Assembly (NCBI RefSeq): GCF_000025705.1
Contig: NC_013959.1
Location: 2,302,001-2,366,000, forward strand
Origin: Sideroxydans lithotrophicus ES-1
GTDB taxonomy: Bacteria; Pseudomonadota; Gammaproteobacteria; Burkholderiales; Gallionellaceae
Length of the DNA: 64,000 nucleotides
Direction of reading: 5' to 3'
The notes below the pieces were generated by a model, which saw only the letters and a program-made list of their open reading frames with translations, made no database searches and had not been told where the DNA came from. Position 1 is the first letter of the stretch, and each line of letters starts with the position of its first letter. Shown in pieces: positions 8,523-17,070 of the stretch. A program made the position numbers and the translations under genes.

Positions 8523-9242
8523 CTACTTGCCTGGCAGGCCGGCAGGCTGTGCCGGTTGCGGGGCATTTGCGGGCGGCTCGGTTGCCGGATTATCCAGTTG
8601 TATCGGCGCAGCAAGAGAAGGAACAACGCCTGCCGGGCTGCTGGCCGCAGACTGTGCTGCCGGCTGTATGACACGCGGAGCCGCCACAGCCTGGGTTGTC
8701 GGCTGCGTGGTTGGCAACGGCTTATGCATCAAAGGTTTGACTGGCGGATTCCTGGTTGCGGTTGCCGCAGTCGGCGCCGACTGCGGCTTGATCGCCATCT
8801 GCCCGCCGCCTTTCAGTGTGCCAACTGGCGGCGGCGCAATCCCGTCGACTGCAGGCTTATCGGGTTCGCTTTGCGGGATCGTGGCCGGCACCTCCTCCTT
8901 TGCGGCAGCTGCGGGAGAGGGTGCAGCGTCCCCGCTTTGCAGGTCGGGTGAGTTCAACCGTTCATTTACGCTGTCAGACGACAGGGAATCTGCACTCTGC
9001 TGGATATCGGTCGGATGAAGCACTCGCCACCCTTGCCAGGCAGCCGCAGTCGCGGCCACGATCGCCAGCAGCCACAAGGCGCGGTGGAGTTTGTCGTGCT
9101 TGCGGATGATGCGCACCTTGGCCCTGCCGAAGATCGTATGGGTGATCTGCGCCTCGCCGATCTCCGTCCACACGCTCGGATGCGGGCTTGGCCCCAGTAA
9201 CGGGCGGTCTGGAATATCGAGCTGGCTGTTCTCGTGACTCAT
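8523..9242 (-). CDS. single-pass membrane protein with Pro/Ala-rich tail
   Basis: 239 residues from ATG 9242, which has AGGGAG upstream; longer in-frame starts lack one. One hydrophobic segment lies at about residues 55-73 (ALWLLAIVAATAAAWQGW). The basic stretch before it (KVRIIRKHDKLHR) suggests a cytoplasmic N terminus. The remaining ~165 residues are low-complexity, rich in P, A and Q, and probably extended in the periplasm, a layout seen in TonB-like and pilus-accessory proteins. No domain recognised. It sits 62 bp downstream of pilU in the same direction, followed by the coiled-coil gene. Confidence 0.65.
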   Translation of the reverse strand: MSHENSQLDIPDRPLLGPSPHPSVWTEIGEAQITHTIFGRAKVRIIRKHDKLHRALWLLAIVAATAAAWQGWRVLHPTDIQQSADSLSSDSVNERLNSPDLQSGDAAPSPAAAAKEEVPATIPQSEPDKPAVDGIAPPPVGTLKGGGQMAIKPQSAPTAATATRNPPVKPLMHKPLPTTQPTTQAVAAPRVIQPAAQSAASSPAGVVPSLAAPIQLDNPATEPPANAPQPAQPAGLPGK

Positions 9243-9304
9243 TGTTCTGCTCCCTGATATTGCAGATCGATTGCCGCATGATAACAAGGAATCGCCAAGC
9301 CACA

Positions 9305-10636
9305 CTACTCCAGCGAAAGCTCTATCTTGTCCAGCACGACAGGCTGGTGTGGCTTGGCAGCCTGAGCCTCATCCTGCTGCAATTTTTCCTGCTGTTGTTT
9401 GGCAAGTTGCGCTGCCTCGAACTGGCGCTTGCGCTCTTCCTGCGCGGCCAGCTCTTTCTTCCGTTCCTCTTCCAGTTCTTCCGATGTCTTGTGCACGTGC
9501 AGCGAAAGCTCGATGCCCGATGCGTCGCCCGGTTCGCCGCGCTTGCTCTTGAGCTTGATGTTCAGGCGCAGTTCGTTGGCGGAGTCGGCATTGCGAATGG
9601 CCTCTTCGTAGGAAATATGGCCGTCGTTGTACAGTTCGAACAACGACCAGTCGAAGGTGCGCATGCCGAGCTCGCGCGATTTTTCCATGATGCCTTTTAT
9701 CTCGTGGAACTCGCCCTTGAATATCTTGTCGGCGATGATCGGCGTGTTGAGCAGGATCTCGATGGCAGGCTTGCGTCCCTTGCCGTCCGGCGTGCGGATC
9801 AGGCGCTGCGAGATGAGCGCGCGCATGTTGGCGGAAAGGTCCATCAGCAACTGGTTGCGGCGCTCTTCGGGGAAGAAGTTGATGATACGATCTATGGTCT
9901 GGTTGGTGCTGTTGGCATGCAGCGTGCCCAGGCACAGGTGGCCGGTCTCGGCAAAGGCGATGGCGTGTTCCATGGTCTCGGCATCGCGGATCTCGCCGAT
10001 CAGGATAACGTCCGGTGCCTGGCGCAGGGTGTTCTTCAATGCATGGTGCCAGCTGTGCGTATCCACGCCGACCTCTCGGTGGGTGACCAGCGATTGCTTG
10101 GACTTGTGCACGTATTCCACCGGGTCCTCGACGGTGATGATGTGCCCCTTCGAGGTGCTGTTGCGGTGGTCAATCATCGCGGCCAGTGAGGTGGACTTGC
10201 CGGAGCCGGTGCCGCCGACCACCAGCACCAGCCCGCGCTTGTGCATGATGATCTCCTTCAGGATCTCGGGCAAGCCGAGCTTCTCGAAGGTGGGGATCTC
10301 GGCGGCAATGGTGCGGATGACCATGCCGACGTTCTGCTGCTGCACGAATACGTTGACGCGGAAACGCGAGACGCCGGGAACGGAGATGGCGAAATTGCAT
10401 TCCATCTCCTTCTCGAACTCGGCCCGCTGGGTCTCGTTCATCAGTGCATGCGCCAGTTGGCGCGTGATCGCGCCATTGAGCTTCTGCGAGGTCATCGGCG
10501 TCATCTCGCCGTGCGACTTCATGCTGGGCGGGAAGTCGTTGGAGATGAACAGGTCGGAGCCGCCCGCCTTGCTCATGGCAGTGAGCAGCTTGATGATGTA
10601 TTCGTATGCTTGCTGGTCGGTAAGGCCTGATGACAT
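9305..10636 (-). CDS. pilU: type IV pilus retraction ATPase, PilU-type with charged C-terminal extension
   Basis: 443 residues, ATG 10636 with GAGGGA upstream. A PilT/PilU secretion ATPase: Walker A GGTGSGKST at 141-149, Asp box ITVEDPVEY near 167-175, Walker B VILIGEIRD near 210-218, and the His box GHLCLGTLHAN. The end of the core (AIRNADSANELRLNIKL) is more like PilU than PilT. PilU assists PilT in depolymerising the pilus at the inner membrane. The protein is longer than the usual ~370-380 residues because of a charged tail (EELEEERKKELAAQEERK...). No pilT lies next to it, which is unusual; upstream is a divergent gpsA-like gene. Confidence 0.9.
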   Translation of the reverse strand: MSSGLTDQQAYEYIIKLLTAMSKAGGSDLFISNDFPPSMKSHGEMTPMTSQKLNGAITRQLAHALMNETQRAEFEKEMECNFAISVPGVSRFRVNVFVQQQNVGMVIRTIAAEIPTFEKLGLPEILKEIIMHKRGLVLVVGGTGSGKSTSLAAMIDHRNSTSKGHIITVEDPVEYVHKSKQSLVTHREVGVDTHSWHHALKNTLRQAPDVILIGEIRDAETMEHAIAFAETGHLCLGTLHANSTNQTIDRIINFFPEERRNQLLMDLSANMRALISQRLIRTPDGKGRKPAIEILLNTPIIADKIFKGEFHEIKGIMEKSRELGMRTFDWSLFELYNDGHISYEEAIRNADSANELRLNIKLKSKRGEPGDASGIELSLHVHKTSEELEEERKKELAAQEERKRQFEAAQLAKQQQEKLQQDEAQAAKPHQPVVLDKIELSLE

Positions 10637-10798
10637 CGCATTCCCTCGTTACGGTTGGTTCGAAAAATAGTGGCGCATTCTAGCAGCAAGCTGCGGGAGA
10701 AAATTGATCCGGCCTGAATGGATGGCTGTAACAAGGCCGGCGTTTCCGGACTGCGTGTTTTTAGGATATTGTCCGCCTGTTCGAACAAGGGGCTGATT

Positions 10799-11713
10799 AT
10801 GAAGAAACGCGTATTGATCCTGGGGTACGGCAAGATGGGACACGCCATGGAAAGCCTGCTGGCCGGTCGGCACGATGTCCGTGTCTGGAACCTGGGTACC
10901 GTGATCAAGGGCAGCCATACGACACTGGAAGAAGAGGTCGCCGAAGCGCAGGTGATCCTGTTTTGCCTGCCGGTGAATCCGCATCACGAGATCGCCAGCC
11001 GCATCGAGCCCCATCTCGCCAGGGGCAGCCTGTGCCTGACCATCGCCAAGGGACTGGACGAATCCGGGCGCACCGCGGCGCAGATCTTCGAGCGTGTGCT
11101 CACGGACGGACATCACTACGGCGTGTTGTACGGCCCGATGATCTCGGCGGAGATATTGACAGGACGCCATGCTTTCGCCGATGTGGTGCTATCCGAAGCT
11201 GCGGATTTCGACGTGATACAGAGCCTGTTCCATGGCAGCAAGCTGGTTTGCCAGCAGGCCTCGGACATGCACGGCAGGAGCTGGTCGGTGATCCTGAAAA
11301 ACGTGTATGCGATCATGTTCGGGGTGGCGGACGAACTGAAGCTGGGCAACAACATGCGCGGCCACCTGATGGTCGCCGCGATCGCCGAGCTGTCGGGTAT
11401 CGTGCAATCGTTCGGCGGGCAGGCACATACGCCCTACAGCTACGCCGGACTGGGCGATCTGCTGACCACGGGCACCAGCGAGGATTCGCATCACCACGCA
11501 CTCGGCCGTCAACTGGTGCGCGGCGAATGGTCGGACATCTCCGGCGAAGGCGTGCACACCCTGCAGATGGTGGAGAAGTTCCACCCATTCGAATGGCGTG
11601 CCTTCCCGCTGTTCGCGCTGGCGCACGATATCGTCACCGCACCGGCGACACTGCGGCAGCGTGTAGAGGATTATCTGAAGCAGCTGCGGGAAACCGAGAG
11701 CTGTGCGATATGA
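10799..11713 (+). CDS. gpsA: NAD(P)-dependent glycerol-3-phosphate dehydrogenase-like protein
   Basis: 304 residues from ATG 10799 (AAGGGG upstream). Rossmann motif LILGYGKMGHAMESLLA, dehydrogenase core LKNVYAIMFG with the catalytic-type lysine, and C-terminal GLGDLLTTGTSEDS, aligning with GLGDL-x-x-T-x-TS of GpsA. GpsA reduces dihydroxyacetone phosphate to sn-glycerol-3-phosphate for phospholipid synthesis. Differences: the substrate loop reads YGPMISAEI rather than SGPxFAxE, and the protein is about 30 residues short of typical GpsA. It may be a paralogue with an altered substrate. It is followed about 45 bp later by a glycosyltransferase gene. Confidence 0.7.
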   Translation: MKKRVLILGYGKMGHAMESLLAGRHDVRVWNLGTVIKGSHTTLEEEVAEAQVILFCLPVNPHHEIASRIEPHLARGSLCLTIAKGLDESGRTAAQIFERVLTDGHHYGVLYGPMISAEILTGRHAFADVVLSEAADFDVIQSLFHGSKLVCQQASDMHGRSWSVILKNVYAIMFGVADELKLGNNMRGHLMVAAIAELSGIVQSFGGQAHTPYSYAGLGDLLTTGTSEDSHHHALGRQLVRGEWSDISGEGVHTLQMVEKFHPFEWRAFPLFALAHDIVTAPATLRQRVEDYLKQLRETESCAI

Positions 11714-11760
11714 GCATTGCATGTCGGATCGGTCGCCCTGCCTACTTTTATTATTGAGTG

Positions 11761-12834
11761 ATGCCCCATCTCGTCGTCTCCATCTCCGGCCACGGTTTCG
11801 GCCATGTCGCGCAGACCGCCCCCATATTGAACCTGTTGCATGAACGCATGCCGCAGCTGCGATTGACGGTTCGTTCCAACGTGCCGGCCTCACATCTGCG
11901 GTCGCGCATCAAGGCGCCGTTCGACCTGCTGCCCAGCGAAGGTGATATTGGCATGTTGATGTCTTCTGCACTGGATGTGCGCATCGAGGAGAGCTGCGTG
12001 GCATATCGTACCTTCCACGCAGACTGGGACGCACGCGTCGCCGAAGAAGCACGCCTGCTGCGCGGGCTAGGCGCGGACATGGTGTTCTCCAACGTGGGCT
12101 ACCTGACGCTGGCAGGGGCACAGCGGGCAGATATCGCGAATGCGGCACTGTGTTCGCTGAATTGGTCAGATATCTATCGCCACTATTGCGGCGATGATGC
12201 GATCGCTGCGCAGATACATTCCAGCTACGCCAATGCCGATGTCTTTTTTCGCGCCACGCCGGGAATGGAAATGGGCGATCTGCACAATCTCATGCCGGTT
12301 GCGCCCATCGCGGTCACGGGCAATGAACGGCGCGACGAACTGAACCGGGTGTTGCATTTATCGAAAGAAGAGAAGCTGGTGCTGGTGAGCATGGGCGGCA
12401 TCGCCAGCCGCCTGCCCGTCGAGCATTGGCCTCGCATCGACGGCGTGCGCTGGGTGGTGCAGAACAGCTGGCGGGCAGCGCATCCCGATGCCATCGTGCT
12501 CGAGTCGCTGCCATTCAGTTTTGGCGATCTGCTCGCCAGTTGCGATGCGCTGCTGTGCAAACCGGGTTACGGCAGTTTCGCGGAGGCCGCCTGCAACGGC
12601 ACACCGGTGCTGTTCGTGACACGGGAAGGCTGGCCGGAAGCGCCCGCACTGGTTGCGTGGCTGCAACAGCATGGCGTTTGCCGCGAAGTGTCGCGCGACC
12701 GGATGGAAAGCGGAAATATCGCTGATGAACTGCAGGCACTTTGGGACACATCTCCAGTCGTGCCGCCGTTGCCGGATGGTGCGTCGCAGGTCGCGGACTG
12801 GCTTGCGCACCGGCTCTCACTTCCGGGTGATTGA
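11761..12834 (+). CDS. GT-B-fold glycosyltransferase-like protein
   Basis: 357 residues from ATG 11761 (a GTG at 11758 is adjacent). The N terminus VSISGHGFGHVAQTAPI is the glycine/histidine loop typical of MurG/UGT-like transferases and of the N-terminal part of L-arabinokinase-like proteins. The C-terminal donor half has LVSMGGIASRLP, LLASCDALLCKPGYGSFAEAACNGTPVLF and a following GWPEAPALV, fitting a nucleotide-sugar binding region. The acceptor cannot be predicted. It is cytoplasmic or membrane-peripheral, with no TM. It follows gpsA, so a glycolipid or carbohydrate task is possible but unproven. Confidence 0.7.
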   Translation: MPHLVVSISGHGFGHVAQTAPILNLLHERMPQLRLTVRSNVPASHLRSRIKAPFDLLPSEGDIGMLMSSALDVRIEESCVAYRTFHADWDARVAEEARLLRGLGADMVFSNVGYLTLAGAQRADIANAALCSLNWSDIYRHYCGDDAIAAQIHSSYANADVFFRATPGMEMGDLHNLMPVAPIAVTGNERRDELNRVLHLSKEEKLVLVSMGGIASRLPVEHWPRIDGVRWVVQNSWRAAHPDAIVLESLPFSFGDLLASCDALLCKPGYGSFAEAACNGTPVLFVTREGWPEAPALVAWLQQHGVCREVSRDRMESGNIADELQALWDTSPVVPPLPDGASQVADWLAHRLSLPGD

Positions 12835-12889
12835 TTTTGACCGGGCTGCAAGGCAGGATGTCACACCTTCACTTGCAGATTTGAACACC

Positions 12890-13312
12890 ATGATCGAGTA
12901 CATCTTCTTCGACGCAGCCCTGCGCGACAAATTCGTTGCCCATGCCAAACAGCGCGGCGTTCCGTACACGGAACAAGACGACCACATGGGCATGGTGGTG
13001 GCGATCCCCGAAGATATCCCCGAGGAGATATCGGACGAGATTGAGGAATACTATGAAACCCTTGAAGACGAACAGGAACAGCTGAGCAAGACTGAAGGCG
13101 ACCTGAAACGCCTGGCCGGGTTCGGCTTCAAACTACCCAATGGGGAGTCGCGCTTGCTGCCGGTGGAGACCGAGATGGCGAACCGCCTGCTGGCGAATTT
13201 CACGCTGGAGGAGATCCAGTCGCTGTTCAATGCCGTTGCAGACTGCACGCTGAACCCGAACGACGAGCATCTGTGCCACATACTCGCCACCCGGAGCCAG
13301 AAGGATCAGTAG
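12890..13312 (+). CDS. conserved acidic protein of unknown function
   Basis: 140 residues from ATG 12890. The protein is acidic (EDIPEEISDEIEEYYETLEDEQEQ) and probably largely helical, with an N-terminal stretch MIEYIFFDAALRDKFVAHAK reminiscent of small proteins found next to core genes in betaproteobacteria. No known domain is recognised and there is no signal peptide. The 3' end overlaps the convergent lepB by 7 bp. Coding is supported by the length of the frame and by the sensible composition. Confidence 0.6.
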   Translation: MIEYIFFDAALRDKFVAHAKQRGVPYTEQDDHMGMVVAIPEDIPEEISDEIEEYYETLEDEQEQLSKTEGDLKRLAGFGFKLPNGESRLLPVETEMANRLLANFTLEEIQSLFNAVADCTLNPNDEHLCHILATRSQKDQ

Positions 13313-13983
13313 AGCGATTTTCCGAAGCGTGCAAGGCGCGGCATCCAGTTATCCAGGATGTTGGCAGAGACCAGGATGCGCTCGGCGCGCCCGATCAGTT
13401 CCTTGCGCGGAATGAAGCCGATGTAGCGCGAATCGGCACTGTTGTCGCGGTTGTCCCCCAGCATCAGGTACTGGCCAGCAGGAACTTTCTCCGGTCCGAA
13501 GTCGGCCGCCTCGGTCAGATCGGGCAGCCATTGGATGGAGCGTTGGTCCCCATCCAGTTTTTCGGTCAGGTGCAGGACCGGGAGCACAGTGCCGTTGCCC
13601 ATCGGTTCGCTCGCTTCATCCAGCAGCTTGTAATCCGCATGCTCGCCATTGATGAGCAATTGCTTGTTGCGCATCTCGACGACATCGCCCGGCAGTGCCA
13701 CCAACCGTTTGATCAAGCGCTTTCCATCCGCCGGCGATGTGAATGTGACGATATCCCCCCGTTGCGGATCACCCAGATGGGCCAGCACGACATTGGTCAG
13801 CGGCAACTTGAGATCGTAGGCCAGCCGGTTGACGAACACCACATCGCCTTCGAGTATGCTGGGACGCATGGAACCGGTCGGAACCGGGTTCCAGTCTGCG
13901 ATCGCCGTACGGAACACGCCGAACAGCATGAGGAAAACGATGAAGCCACGGTTTCCGCTCATCCATTTTTTCCATTTATCCAT
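13306..13983 (-). CDS. lepB: signal peptidase I
   Basis: 225 residues from ATG 13983, six bases after AGGGG; alternative starts at 13989 and TTG 14001. One N-terminal membrane anchor (GFIVFLMLFGVFRTAIA). Catalytic serine S38 in PTGSMRPS, general-base lysine K92 in RLIKRLVALPGD, and the box GDNRDNSADSR. It removes signal peptides from exported proteins at the outer face of the inner membrane. It is shorter than the two-TM E. coli enzyme, as in many single-anchor LepB proteins. Third gene of a bcp-slyD-lepB run with 32 bp after slyD. Confidence 0.92.
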   Translation of the reverse strand: MDKWKKWMSGNRGFIVFLMLFGVFRTAIADWNPVPTGSMRPSILEGDVVFVNRLAYDLKLPLTNVVLAHLGDPQRGDIVTFTSPADGKRLIKRLVALPGDVVEMRNKQLLINGEHADYKLLDEASEPMGNGTVLPVLHLTEKLDGDQRSIQWLPDLTEAADFGPEKVPAGQYLMLGDNRDNSADSRYIGFIPRKELIGRAERILVSANILDNWMPRLARFGKSLY

Positions 13984-14015
13984 GGACATCCCCTGTAGCA
14001 AGGCTTGGCCGGAAT

Positions 14016-14501
14016 TTAGTGATGGTGGCCGCCATCGCCATGCACGTGACCGTGCGCCAGTTCTTCCTGGGTAGCTGCGCGCACGCCGGTGATGACGCCG
14101 GAGAAGATCAGCTTCTTGCCGGCCAGCGGGTGGTTGCCATCCACAGTGACCTCGTCGTCGGTGACCTCGGTCACGGTGTAGAGCATGTAGTCTTCGTCGT
14201 CATCGCCTTCGGCACCGCCTTCGAACTGCATGCCAACGGCGACATCCTTGGGGAACATCCCGCGCGGCTCGGCACGCACGAGTTCATGTTCGTATTCGCC
14301 GAATGCATCGTCAGGCTCCATGCTGACGGAGAACTTGTCGCCTACCGCCTTGCCGTGCAGCACCTCCTCGACTGCGGGGAAAATGCCATCGTAGCCACCA
14401 TGCAGGTAGCTGATGGGCTCGCTGTTCTTTTCCAGAAGGGCGCCGCTGGCATCGGTCAATTCATAGGTCAGCGAGACAACGGCGTTCTTTTCGATGTTCA
14501 T
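14016..14501 (-). CDS. slyD: FKBP-type peptidyl-prolyl isomerase SlyD
   Basis: 161 residues, ATG 14501. FKBP core at both ends (VVSLTYELTDASG, LHGGYDGIFPAVEEVL; HPLAGKKLIFSGVITGVR) with the inserted IF chaperone flap in between (EPDDAFGEYEHELV to the acidic GGAEGDDDEDYM). The C terminus HGHVHGDGGHHH is a metal-binding histidine tail, shorter than E. coli SlyD's. SlyD isomerises prolyl bonds, acts as a chaperone and delivers nickel. Its ATG overlaps the stop of bcp by 4 bp (ATGA), so the two are co-translated. Confidence 0.93.
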   Translation of the reverse strand: MNIEKNAVVSLTYELTDASGALLEKNSEPISYLHGGYDGIFPAVEEVLHGKAVGDKFSVSMEPDDAFGEYEHELVRAEPRGMFPKDVAVGMQFEGGAEGDDDEDYMLYTVTEVTDDEVTVDGNHPLAGKKLIFSGVITGVRAATQEELAHGHVHGDGGHHH

Positions 14502-14980
14502 TTCATTTCCTTTATCAGTTTAAGAATCTCTTGGGGGTGCCCATGCGCATGGACACCGTAAAAGACATGGCGCAACTCGCCCTGCTTCCCGATGATGAAA
14601 GTGGAACGCTGGATGCAAAGCTTCTTGTGTCCGTCCACTTCCTTCTCGTACAACACACCGTATTTCCTGCAGACTCGTCCATCCATGTCGGACAACAACT
14701 GTACCGAAAGGCCGTATTTGTCGCGAAAGGTTGCGTGGCTGATGCAATCGTCGCGGCTGACTCCCACCACGATGGTGCCGTACCTGGCGAATTCGTCTTC
14801 GTGATCGCTGAACTCGTTCGCCTCCATCGTGCATCCCGGTGTGTCGTCCTTGGGATAGAAGTACAGCACGATGTTCTTGCCGCGATGCTCGCTCAAGCTG
14901 AACATCTGCATGTCCGCATCGGCCAGCTCGAATTGAGGTGCATCAGTCCCGGCCTGCAATTGCACAACCTGTATTGGCAT
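14498..14980 (-). CDS. bcp: thioredoxin-dependent peroxiredoxin, Bcp/PrxQ type
   Basis: 160 residues from ATG 14980 with GGAGGG upstream. Peroxidatic site FYPKDDTPGCTMEANEF with C50. The position five residues on, normally the resolving cysteine in PrxQ (CxxxxC), is asparagine here, so it must use another cysteine (for example in DGRVCRKYG) or work as a 1-Cys enzyme. Bcp reduces peroxides with electrons from thioredoxin in the cytoplasm. First gene of the bcp-slyD-lepB run, divergent from roxA. Confidence 0.9.
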   Translation of the reverse strand: MPIQVVQLQAGTDAPQFELADADMQMFSLSEHRGKNIVLYFYPKDDTPGCTMEANEFSDHEDEFARYGTIVVGVSRDDCISHATFRDKYGLSVQLLSDMDGRVCRKYGVLYEKEVDGHKKLCIQRSTFIIGKQGELRHVFYGVHAHGHPQEILKLIKEMK

Positions 14981-15056
14981 AGAGCCCTCCTGCCGGGACA
15001 TTCTAACCGAGTTTTATTTTGTGCCAAACGATTTTACGAGCGAATATAATCAGCAC

Positions 15057-16211
15057 ATGGATACCAAACTTGCTCTGCTCGGCGGACTGACCGTCAATGA
15101 GTTCTTGCGCGATTACTGGCAGAAAAAGCCATTACTGATTCGGCAGGCCGTCCCCGGTTTCAAGGGCCTGCTCGGTCCGCAACAATTGATCGACCTTGCC
15201 TGCCGCGACGATGTGCAGGCACGCCTGGTCACTTACCAGCGCAAGCAATGGAAATTGCGCCAGGAACCGTTCGAACCCCTCGATTTCGAAGGTCTTTCGC
15301 GCAAGGGGAAATGGTCGGTGCTGGTGCAGGGGGTCAACCATTTTCTGCCGCAAGCCGCCGATCTGATCAAACGTTTCAGCTTCATCCCGCATGCCCGGCT
15401 CGACGACCTGATGGTCAGTTATGCACCCAAAGGTGGCGGGGTCGGCCCTCACTTTGACGCTTATGATGTGTTCCTGCTGCAGGGACTTGGTCATCGTCGC
15501 TGGCAGATATCGACGCAAAAAGACCGCACGCTGGTCGAGGGTGCGCCGTTGCGTCTGCTGAAGAGTTTCAAAGTGGAACAGGAGTGGGTGCTGGAGGCCG
15601 GCGACATGCTCTACCTGCCCCCGCATTGCGGCCACAACGGCATCGCCGAAGACGATTGCATGACCTATTCCATCGGCTTCCGCACACCGTGGTATCAGGA
15701 ACTGGCGGAACAGTTCCTGGTGTATCTGCAGGACCGCATCGAGATCGGCGGCACCTATGCCGACCCCGAGCTGAAAGCGCAAAGACACCCATCCGAGATC
15801 AGCGCCGACATGTTGCAACAAGTCGGAAAAGCCATCCGCAAAGTGAAGTGGGACGAAGAAGACGTGGCCAATTTTCTGGGCAGTTATCTTTCCGAACCCA
15901 AACCCCACATCTTCTTCGACGCACCCGCCAAATCCATGACCGAAGGGCGTTTCGCGCAGGCACTGGAAAAGAACGGCGCGGTGCTCGACCTGAAGACGCA
16001 GATGCTGTGCCATGGCAACACGGTGTTCATCAACGGCGATGCACATCCTGTCGGTCAAGGCTGCTACCGCATCCTGCGCGAACTGGCGGATGCAAGAATG
16101 CTGCCCCCGTCGCGCAAGCTTACACGCCAGGCAGCCGACCTGCTTTATCAATGGTATCTTGATGGATATCTGTTTCCGAATTCAAAACAGGGATCGAACC
16201 GACATGAGTGA
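15057..16211 (+). CDS. roxA: ribosomal protein L16 arginine 3-hydroxylase (JmjC/cupin)
   Basis: 384 residues from ATG 15057 (GTG 15021 is an alternative). N-terminal FLRDYWQKKPLLIRQA is the RoxA/YcfD family opening. The iron-binding HxD is in GPHFDAYDVFLLQ, with GHRRWQIS and the distal region EAGDMLYLPPHCGHNGIA. RoxA hydroxylates Arg81 of ribosomal protein L16 with Fe(II) and 2-oxoglutarate. The C-terminal winged-helix part (FFDAPAKSMTEGRF to LYQWYLDGYLF) is complete. It overlaps the next gene by 8 bp, implying coupling. Confidence 0.9.
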   Translation: MDTKLALLGGLTVNEFLRDYWQKKPLLIRQAVPGFKGLLGPQQLIDLACRDDVQARLVTYQRKQWKLRQEPFEPLDFEGLSRKGKWSVLVQGVNHFLPQAADLIKRFSFIPHARLDDLMVSYAPKGGGVGPHFDAYDVFLLQGLGHRRWQISTQKDRTLVEGAPLRLLKSFKVEQEWVLEAGDMLYLPPHCGHNGIAEDDCMTYSIGFRTPWYQELAEQFLVYLQDRIEIGGTYADPELKAQRHPSEISADMLQQVGKAIRKVKWDEEDVANFLGSYLSEPKPHIFFDAPAKSMTEGRFAQALEKNGAVLDLKTQMLCHGNTVFINGDAHPVGQGCYRILRELADARMLPPSRKLTRQAADLLYQWYLDGYLFPNSKQGSNRHE

Positions 16212-16695
16212 CGACAGCCTGCAGCATACCCAGTTCGACGGTGTGGCCGATTACGTCGCCGCCCTGGACACGGTGTGTTCATCGGCACAGCATACGCTGA
16301 ATATCTTCGAGCAGAACTACGAAGACATCGGTTTCAATTCCGAAGCGCGTTTCGACATATTGCGCCACTTCCTGCTTGCCAGCCCGATAAACCGCCTGAA
16401 CCTGCTGGTGCACGATCCGCAGCATCTGATCCGTTTTTGTCCGCGCATGATGATGCTGTTGCGCCAGTTCGGTCATGGCATGTTCATCTACCAGACACCC
16501 AGGAATCTGCAAAACATCACCGAACCGTTTGCGGTGGCCGACGATGCCCATTACGTGCGCCGCTTCCATTTCGACGATACGCGCGGCTTGCTGGCCCAAA
16601 ACGACCCGGAAGGCGCGCGCCTGCTCAATTCGCGTTTCCACGAAATGTGGACATCCTCCCACCCCTGCGCATCCGGCACGACGTTAGGGTTATAG
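16204..16695 (+). CDS. conserved protein coupled to roxA
   Basis: 163 residues from ATG 16204, which overlaps the roxA stop by 8 bp. Visible features are SARFDILRHFLL-like helices, LNLLVHDPQHLIRFCPRMMMLLRQFGH and a C-terminal FHEMWTSSHP. This resembles the ~140-residue domain found alone or at the end of some GNAT acetyltransferases in betaproteobacteria (DUF7931-like, from memory). No catalytic residues can be named. Its tight link with roxA suggests a translation-related or regulatory role; inference only. Confidence 0.6.
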   Translation: MSDDSLQHTQFDGVADYVAALDTVCSSAQHTLNIFEQNYEDIGFNSEARFDILRHFLLASPINRLNLLVHDPQHLIRFCPRMMMLLRQFGHGMFIYQTPRNLQNITEPFAVADDAHYVRRFHFDDTRGLLAQNDPEGARLLNSRFHEMWTSSHPCASGTTLGL

Positions 16696-16708
16696 CTCCC
16701 GGGGGTAC

Positions 16709-16736
16709 TTGTATTTCCCAATGGAGTCGCTAGAAT
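16709..16736 (+). promoter_or_regulatory. candidate sigma-70 promoter of the Ala/Pro-rich lipoprotein
   Basis: TTGTAT at 16709-16714, 16-bp spacer, TAGAAT at 16731-16736. The wording gctagaatgc recurs before the gene at 27479, suggesting a common local promoter style. Confidence 0.5.
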
Positions 16737-16821
16737 GCGGCGCCTTTTGCAATGGTGTTAAGCCAGCGTGAAAAGCAAGAACAACTATCGACTCTTAATC
16801 TGATCCTTAAAGGAAAATCAA

Positions 16822-17007
16822 ATGAAACTCTCTGCTCTGTTGGCCGCTCTGTTGGCTCTGTCTCTGTCCGCCTGTGGCAAGGAAGCTGCTGCTCCGGCAG
16901 CTGCACCTGCTGCCGCTCCTGCTGCTGAAGCCGCTTCTGCACCTGCTGCCGCACCGGCCGCCTCCGAACCAGCTGCTGCTCCGGCTGCTGACGCTGCCAA
17001 GAAGTAA
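16822..17007 (+). CDS. small Ala/Pro-rich lipoprotein
   Basis: 61 residues, ATG 16822 with AAAGGA upstream. Lipoprotein signal peptide MKLSALLAALLALSLSAC with lipobox SLSAC, cleaved before Cys18. The mature ~44 residues are almost only A, P, E, S and K, an extended linker-like chain ending in KK. Such small lipoproteins are abundant in betaproteobacteria; some tie the outer membrane to the wall, but no function can be read here. It has its own promoter and a strong terminator, so it is a single-gene transcript, probably highly expressed. Confidence 0.75.
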   Translation: MKLSALLAALLALSLSACGKEAAAPAAAPAAAPAAEAASAPAAAPAASEPAAAPAADAAKK

Positions 17008-17022
17008 GCCAAGCAAGCTGAT

Positions 17023-17051
17023 AAAAAAGCCGGCGCAAGCCGGCTTTTTTT
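17023..17051. terminator. intrinsic terminator, probably bidirectional
   Basis: Perfect 12-bp stem (17023-17034 with 17039-17050; core GCCGGC/GCCGGC) with GCAA loop, flanked by A6 on the left and T7 on the right. It can end the lipoprotein transcript and the opposite MBL operon. Confidence 0.9.
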
Positions 17052-17070
17052 ATTGCCTGTGACACTTGGT

